This document shows, one piece after another, positions 60,171 to 64,000 of a stretch of DNA of 64,000 bases. The notes under the pieces were generated by a model. That model was given only the letters and a program-made list of their open reading frames with translations, was not told the origin of the DNA and made no database searches. The stretch lies in contig JAJACQ010000020.1 in assembly GCA_022601435.1 (NCBI GenBank), positions 149,535 through 213,534 of the forward strand, given 5' to 3'. Both the position numbers and the translations under genes were made by a program. The DNA is from Chlamydiia bacterium. GTDB lineage: Bacteria; Chlamydiota; Chlamydiia; Chlamydiales; 2-12-FULL-49-11. The stretch's first letter is position 1, and each line of letters starts with the position of its first letter.

Positions 60171-61241
60171 CTAGCTGCTTTGTAAAGAAGCAGAAGAAGC
60201 AGAAGAAGCAGAAGAAGCAGAAGAAGCAGAAGAAGCAGAAGAAGCAGAAGAAGCAGAAGAAGCAGAAGAAGCAGAAGAAGGAGTCACAGGGGAAAAAGCA
60301 GAATCAGTTCGAGATCTTTTATTTAATGCTTGTGGTCTTGCATTAAACCGCTGAGGTCTTAAATTCGATTGGCCTTGTGAGGAGTTAGAGGAAGTGGAAG
60401 GTCTTGAATTCGATTGGGCTTGTGAGGAGCTAGAGGAAGTAGAAGCAGTTCGAGGTTTTTTATTTAATGCTTGCGGTCTTGCATTCAACTGCTGAGGTCT
60501 TGAACTCGATTGGGCTTGTGAGGAAGTAGAGGGTGTTGAACTCGATTGGGCTTGTGAGGAGTTAGAGGAAGTAGATGGATTAGTGAGTGTGTTAGATAGC
60601 TGTTGCATTCCATTGTGTAAATAACTCAATACATTTTTCATGCTCTGAACAAATGGTTGGTTAAGCCCGTAATAAGAAATCTCTGAACCTAATTGATTAT
60701 TCCAAGTTGTATTTAGCATCAGTGTATCCTGATTTAAGAGGGATCTTGTCCAGGTATATCCCTCGTATATGTTACAAATACCAGCACTTGTTTCTCTTAA
60801 TAGGTTACAATTTTTTACATAATTATTACAAATCACTTCAATTTTTAAAAATACTTCTTTATGTGATTTTAAATCAGTTATATGTGTTATTTGCTGAGGA
60901 ATTATATCTACTAGTTTAGATACAAGGTCATATGTTTCACAAAAAAGATTTCTGAATATAGAGAATATATTAGCAATTATAACAGAACCACTAGCAACAA
61001 AGCATTCCCTCTCACTAAAAAACTCTTTCTTATTTATTCTAGGAATCTCTCTGTCTTGTCTCGTTAAATGGTAGCCGAGATTTCTGAGTTTTTCGTTGAA
61101 AAAACCAAACTCCATGGAAGCAGCGGGTCTTTGTTCTTCGATGACATTTAATACAGAGACAATAGTTTTTTGAGCAGATTTAAATTCCTGAAATAGGGCG
61201 TAAAAATTATTGTAAAGATGTGTTCGATCAGTGTCAAGCAT
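60171..61241 (-). CDS. Serine-rich repeat protein, candidate effector or surface protein
   Basis: 356 residues, unrecognised. Residues 1-210 are helical (LYNNFYALFQEFKSAQKTIV) with one moderately hydrophobic stretch (VIIANIFSIF); 215-325 is a Ser/Gln/Pro linker containing two copies of a roughly 45-residue unit (ARPQALNKKPRT / ARPQALNKRSRT); the C-terminus is about ten Ser-Ser-Ala triplets. No signal peptide. ATG 61241 is chosen: CTCC on the plus strand (GGAG, five bases upstream) and a promoter that covers any more upstream start. Confidence 0.68.
   Translation of the reverse strand: MLDTDRTHLYNNFYALFQEFKSAQKTIVSVLNVIEEQRPAASMEFGFFNEKLRNLGYHLTRQDREIPRINKKEFFSERECFVASGSVIIANIFSIFRNLFCETYDLVSKLVDIIPQQITHITDLKSHKEVFLKIEVICNNYVKNCNLLRETSAGICNIYEGYTWTRSLLNQDTLMLNTTWNNQLGSEISYYGLNQPFVQSMKNVLSYLHNGMQQLSNTLTNPSTSSNSSQAQSSSTPSTSSQAQSSSRPQQLNARPQALNKKPRTASTSSSSSQAQSNSRPSTSSNSSQGQSNLRPQRFNARPQALNKRSRTDSAFSPVTPSSASSASSASSASSASSASSASSASSASSASLQSS
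60185..60280 (-). repeat. 9-bp tandem repeat encoding Ser-Ser-Ala, about 10 copies
   Basis: Near-perfect run of the plus-strand unit GCAGAAGAA. Units are whole codons, so slippage would change protein length by three residues without shifting frame. Confidence 0.92.
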
Positions 61242-61266
61242 AAATACTCCATAAAAAAAAAGGAAA

Positions 61267-61295
61267 ATATTAATTTCTAGTTGTTTATAAGTCAA
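61267..61295 (-). promoter_or_regulatory. Promoter of the serine-rich repeat gene
   Basis: On the minus strand: TTGACT (61290-61295), 17-base spacer, TAATAT (61267-61272); about 26 bases before the ATG at 61241. Confidence 0.65.
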
Positions 61296-61553
61296 TGTTA
61301 ACTATAAAAAATCAATCGCTGCTATAAAAGAGTTTTTATTATGTAAATTAAAAATTTTATAAAAGAAGCCGTTTTAGTAATGAGTTTAAGCATAGTAGAG
61401 AAATGTATCTAAAAATCATAAGAGGTTTTTATATTTTGAATAAAAGTAACTTTCTTAAAAAAGAGTTTTTAAGTTTTTATGGGATCAAGATTTTTATGTT
61501 TATAGTAAATATTTGAAGGGATTTGAGGCTTAAATTTAAGCAAGTGTCCCTGC
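61296..61553. other. Gene-free AT-rich stretch before der
   Basis: No gene seen. Contains a perfect hairpin CTTAAAAA-AGAG-TTTTTAAG (61454-61473) followed by TTTTTAT, which could be a weak terminator or a structured leader. Confidence 0.45.
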
Positions 61554-61582
61554 TTGTTGTTTAATAGATAAGCATGTATGAT
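61554..61582 (+). promoter_or_regulatory. Candidate promoter of der
   Basis: TTGTTG (61554-61559), 17-base spacer, TATGAT (61577-61582). The -10 ends two bases before ATG 61585 and eight before ATG 61591, implying little or no leader. Confidence 0.5.
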
Positions 61583-61584
61583 AG

Positions 61585-62910
61585 ATGGCTATGGAAAGTA
61601 AAAAATTTAAAATAGCTATTGTCGGGCGTCCCAATGTGGGAAAATCGCATTTATTTAATCGTATTGTCGGAGGACGTAGATCTATTGTAGAGGATGTGCC
61701 GGGGGTGACGCGGGATCGTTTATATGCTGAGGCTGAGTTTTTTGGAAGAACGGCGCTGTTGATTGATACGGGCGGGATTTGCAATGACAATGAGGGTGTA
61801 TTTTCTAGATCGATTAGAATACAGGCGCAGATGGCTATTGATGAATCTGATGCTATTGTTTTTGTAATTGATGGGCTTATAGGAATGACTGTTTATGATG
61901 AAGAGGTTTTAAATCTTCTTCGCAAGACTCATAAGAATGTGATTTTAGCGATTAACAAGATGGATCTTGAAAAGCAAATGGGTGATTTTTCTGAGTATTA
62001 TGCTTTAGGATTGGACAATATTTTTCCGGTTTCTTCGGTTCATGGTGATGGAGTTGCTGATTTATTGGAGTATTTATCTGGGATTATTCCTGAAGATGAG
62101 GAAGAAGAGGTAGCGTTTCCTCCAAAAGTAGCGATTATTGGAAGGCCAAATGTTGGTAAGTCGACAATTTTGAATAAGTTACTTGGTAAAGAAAGATCTT
62201 TAATTAGCGACATTGCGGGAACGACTTTGGATGCGTTAGATAGCCAAATCAATGGTGTTTGCTTTATTGACACAGCTGGAATTAAGCGTAAGCAAAAAGA
62301 AGCTGAAAGTATTGAAAAGTTTGCCCGCATTAGAACAGAGAATGCGATTAAGCGTGCAGATATATGTTTACTTGTACTGGATGCGGATGCAGGATTTACT
62401 TCTCAGGATAAGAAGATTTTTTCTGATGTAGTAGAAAATAAGAAAGGTTGTATTTTCTATATTAATAAATGGGATAAGATTGAAAAGACTCAGAAAGAGC
62501 ATTTATTACGCCGTATGAAAGAGATATTACCAGAAGCTAAGCATTTACCTTGTTTGATTGGTTCTGCTTTGAAGGATAAAGATTTGAAGGGCATCTTTGA
62601 GATGATCGATCGCGTTTATGAAAATTATCAAAGACGAATTACAACAGGTCAATTAAATAGCTTTATGGAAAAGGTAATGCATGAAAATCCACCTCCTGTT
62701 ATTGGAACAAGACGCCTAAGGATTTATTATCTAACTCAAGTAAGTTCTATGCCACCGCATTTTGTGATGTTTGTGAATTACCCTGAGCTAATGCCAAATT
62801 CATATAAACGTTATTTAGTGAATCGCTTTAAAGAAGCCTATGATTTTTACGGTATTCCAATCACCTTTTATATGAAAGCAAAGAGTAAGAAAAAAGCTGG
62901 CGCTCGTTAA
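61585..62910 (+). CDS. der: Ribosome-assembly GTPase Der (EngA)
   Basis: Double GTPase for 50S maturation. First G domain: IVGRPNVGKSH, DTGG, INKMD; second: IIGRPNVGKST, DTAGI, INKWD; C-terminal KH-like domain (about 350-440). The first P-loop ends KSH where KST is usual. 441 residues. Starts ATG 61585 or 61591; no ribosome site precedes either and the promoter almost abuts them, so a leaderless message starting at 61591 is likely. Convergent with yidD, stops overlapping. Confidence 0.96.
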   Translation: MAMESKKFKIAIVGRPNVGKSHLFNRIVGGRRSIVEDVPGVTRDRLYAEAEFFGRTALLIDTGGICNDNEGVFSRSIRIQAQMAIDESDAIVFVIDGLIGMTVYDEEVLNLLRKTHKNVILAINKMDLEKQMGDFSEYYALGLDNIFPVSSVHGDGVADLLEYLSGIIPEDEEEEVAFPPKVAIIGRPNVGKSTILNKLLGKERSLISDIAGTTLDALDSQINGVCFIDTAGIKRKQKEAESIEKFARIRTENAIKRADICLLVLDADAGFTSQDKKIFSDVVENKKGCIFYINKWDKIEKTQKEHLLRRMKEILPEAKHLPCLIGSALKDKDLKGIFEMIDRVYENYQRRITTGQLNSFMEKVMHENPPPVIGTRRLRIYYLTQVSSMPPHFVMFVNYPELMPNSYKRYLVNRFKEAYDFYGIPITFYMKAKSKKKAGAR

Positions 62911-63287
62911 TAAGTAGGATCCCATTTATATTTTGTGCCATCTATCTCAATCGTTCTATAAACCCACGGATCTTTATTTTCGCGAATGAGTCTATCAAAA
63001 CCCTTGATTGCCCCTTTAATAAAGCCATGACGGCGGATTGCTAAAAGCATATAGCGAGAACTTGTGGGCCTAAAGTGACTGCGTGGACCATCGACAGGGC
63101 TTAAGATATTTTGATGAAAGAGGATTATATTTTCGACACTTTTTGATAGGGGATCATATCTTTTAGGGGGGGCTGTGGACAGGGTCGTTTTTTTGATGAT
63201 TTCACCGTCTTTCCCCCACGGGGGATGATAACCAACATCTGCATAGAGTGTGCAAACACAAAAGAATATTAATAATCTAAAAGCCAT
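62907..63287 (-). CDS. yidD: YidD-like protein with signal peptide
   Basis: Homologue of the small factor that aids YidC membrane insertion. Core LFHQNILSPVDGPRSHFRPT, then SSRYMLLAIRRHGFIKGAI, aligns with the YidD 'SP..GP.CRF.P.CS.Y...A' pattern, but both conserved cysteines are Ser/Thr here. Unlike E. coli YidD (85 aa, no signal) it has a cleavable-looking signal (RLLIFFCVCTLYA) and a 40-residue extension, so it may work in the periplasm. Overlaps the upstream gene by 11 bases. Confidence 0.8.
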   Translation of the reverse strand: MAFRLLIFFCVCTLYADVGYHPPWGKDGEIIKKTTLSTAPPKRYDPLSKSVENIILFHQNILSPVDGPRSHFRPTSSRYMLLAIRRHGFIKGAIKGFDRLIRENKDPWVYRTIEIDGTKYKWDPTY

Positions 63288-64000
63288 GGCGCAACATCAA
63301 GATAGGATAGAGCTTATGATCGCGCATTCTATAGTGAGATGCCTGTTCATAAAGCCTGGTGTTATAAAATTGAGCTTCTTCTTTAGCTCCATAGATACCT
63401 CCAAAATACCAACCAGATTCAAAGCTAAGCGTCAAAGCAGCGGCGGGGATGTTATCCTCTTTATAAAAGTAATAAGCTGCGGCAGTGGTAAGAGAGTTAA
63501 GAAGCAGAGCTGTTAGTGCAGATTGCTTTTGTCCAAGATAAAGATACCCGAGTCCTGGACAGATAGCATTTAATCCGCCTGCCAGAATAGGATTTTTCTT
63601 TGAGCGCTGATAATCATTAAAAAGCTCTTTTGTAGCTGCCTTGCACTCTTTTAAATGACTGAGTTTTTTTAAGTTTTTCTCTGCAGTATAATGCCTTTCT
63701 GGTGCAATTTTTTGTCCATTACTCTCATCATAAAAGGCGGCATCTAGTGATGTTTCAACTTGTGCAATCGAAGTTTCAATAAAGTCATCATCAATTGCAA
63801 GCTTTACATCATCTAATTCTCCAGAAATAATTGTAGTTGCAATATCAATCTTCTTTTTTTCATAGGGAAAATATTTTTCCATTGTCTTAAGCATACGATC
63901 TGCTCGATCGTCTAATTTTTCATTTACCATCGAATCATACAAAATGATTAATAGATCATGAAAGGCTGCAAACCCCGGCTTAATATTTGCTAGTAAGGAA
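63277..64000 (-). CDS. Partial membrane protein linked to yidD, 5' end outside window
   Basis: The frame runs open to the window edge (FAAFHDLLIILYDS before the first possible internal TTG at 63942), so the true start lies outside. The visible 240 residues have an acidic helical N-part and a C-terminal pair of hydrophobic hairpins: NPILAGGLNAICPGLGYLYLG, then LTALLLNSLTTAAAYYFY and a GWYFGGIYGAKEEA turn, reminiscent of TM2/DUF-type proteins often found beside yidD. Function unknown; overlap with yidD suggests a shared role at the membrane. Confidence 0.7.
   Translation of the reverse strand, partial: SLLANIKPGFAAFHDLLIILYDSMVNEKLDDRADRMLKTMEKYFPYEKKKIDIATTIISGELDDVKLAIDDDFIETSIAQVETSLDAAFYDESNGQKIAPERHYTAEKNLKKLSHLKECKAATKELFNDYQRSKKNPILAGGLNAICPGLGYLYLGQKQSALTALLLNSLTTAAAYYFYKEDNIPAAALTLSFESGWYFGGIYGAKEEAQFYNTRLYEQASHYRMRDHKLYPILMLRHGF

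Noticed and set aside
60171..60280. Short regularly repeated units considered as a CRISPR array
   Set aside because: The 9-bp units are contiguous without spacers and are in-frame codons of the serine-rich gene.
61454..61473. AT-only hairpin with T-run upstream of der, considered as a terminator
   Set aside because: No plus-strand gene ends nearby and the stem is only A-T pairs after the first, so a terminator role is not supported.
1..64000. Insertion sequences, prophage or integrated plasmid genes
   Set aside because: No transposase, phage structural gene or integrase other than XerC was seen; accessory islands are made of hypothetical genes without terminal repeats.

Overview
The window reads as part of the chromosome of a member of the Chlamydiota outside the classical Chlamydiaceae (an amoeba- or arthropod-associated 'environmental' chlamydia is the best guess; I cannot name the genus). 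The DNA is AT-rich by eye. Three blocks keep gene orders known from Chlamydia trachomatis: (i) lnt-lpxC-fabZ-lpxA-fmt, a pair of membrane proteins in the CT529/Cap1 slot, then rplC through rplQ-gapA (CT534-CT505 order, S10 cluster starting at rplC); (ii) dnaJ-rpsU-tsaB-lon and rnz/xerC/ABC-F (CT341-CT348 order); (iii) glyA-clpP-dapF (CT432-CT430 order).

Layout. 1-2800 (minus): partial rsmA, a SurA-like exported chaperone and an RsmB/NOP2-type RNA methyltransferase. 2876-8101 (plus): a DoxX-like protein with an apparent AUC start, lipoprotein N-acylation (lnt), lipid A and fatty acid genes (lpxC, fabZ, lpxA) and fmt. 8307-10857: two bilobed-hydrophobic Inc-like proteins and a small overlapping gene. 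11009-25131: ribosomal protein/secY/rpoA cluster, gapA and a lysine-rich conserved protein. 25118-30060: accessory stretch with a pentapeptide-repeat protein, tRNA-Leu(UAA), and a four-gene set behind a strong promoter (SnoaL-like, exported-ABM/Nudix fusion, nucleotidyltransferase with a signal-like N-terminus, APH-type kinase), then an alpha/beta hydrolase. 30057-35945: an 879-residue protein whose C-terminal part looks like a PLP fold-type-I enzyme, a CPT-like kinase, sixA, an unknown gene and two tandem secreted lipase-like paralogues read from the rpsU-dnaJ operon. 37413-49118: unknown gene with a perfect consensus promoter, tsaB, lon, rhomboid, a large Inc-like membrane protein, rnz, SpoU methylase, YbiT-type ABC-F, xerC. 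49226-56107: two unknown genes, RNase P RNA, a CT398-like zinc-ribbon protein, glyA, clpP, dapF and ald. 56198-64000: SWIM-SNF2 helicase, a 110-bp imperfect inverted repeat, a serine-rich repeat protein, der, yidD and a partial membrane protein.

How it fits together. The conserved blocks supply translation, lipid A, lipoprotein and protein quality control. glyA, dapF and ald lie together and could feed D-alanine, D-glutamate and meso-DAP to a reduced peptidoglycan pathway. The lineage-specific genes (Inc-like proteins, PLP-like giant, secreted lipases, repeat proteins) sit as islands between conserved blocks, several with clean promoters of their own (TTGACA/TATAAT-like with 16-18 nt spacers), and they are the best candidates for host interaction. 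Four convergent gene pairs overlap at their stop codons. Functions of unnamed proteins are inferences from motifs read by eye; no database search was possible.
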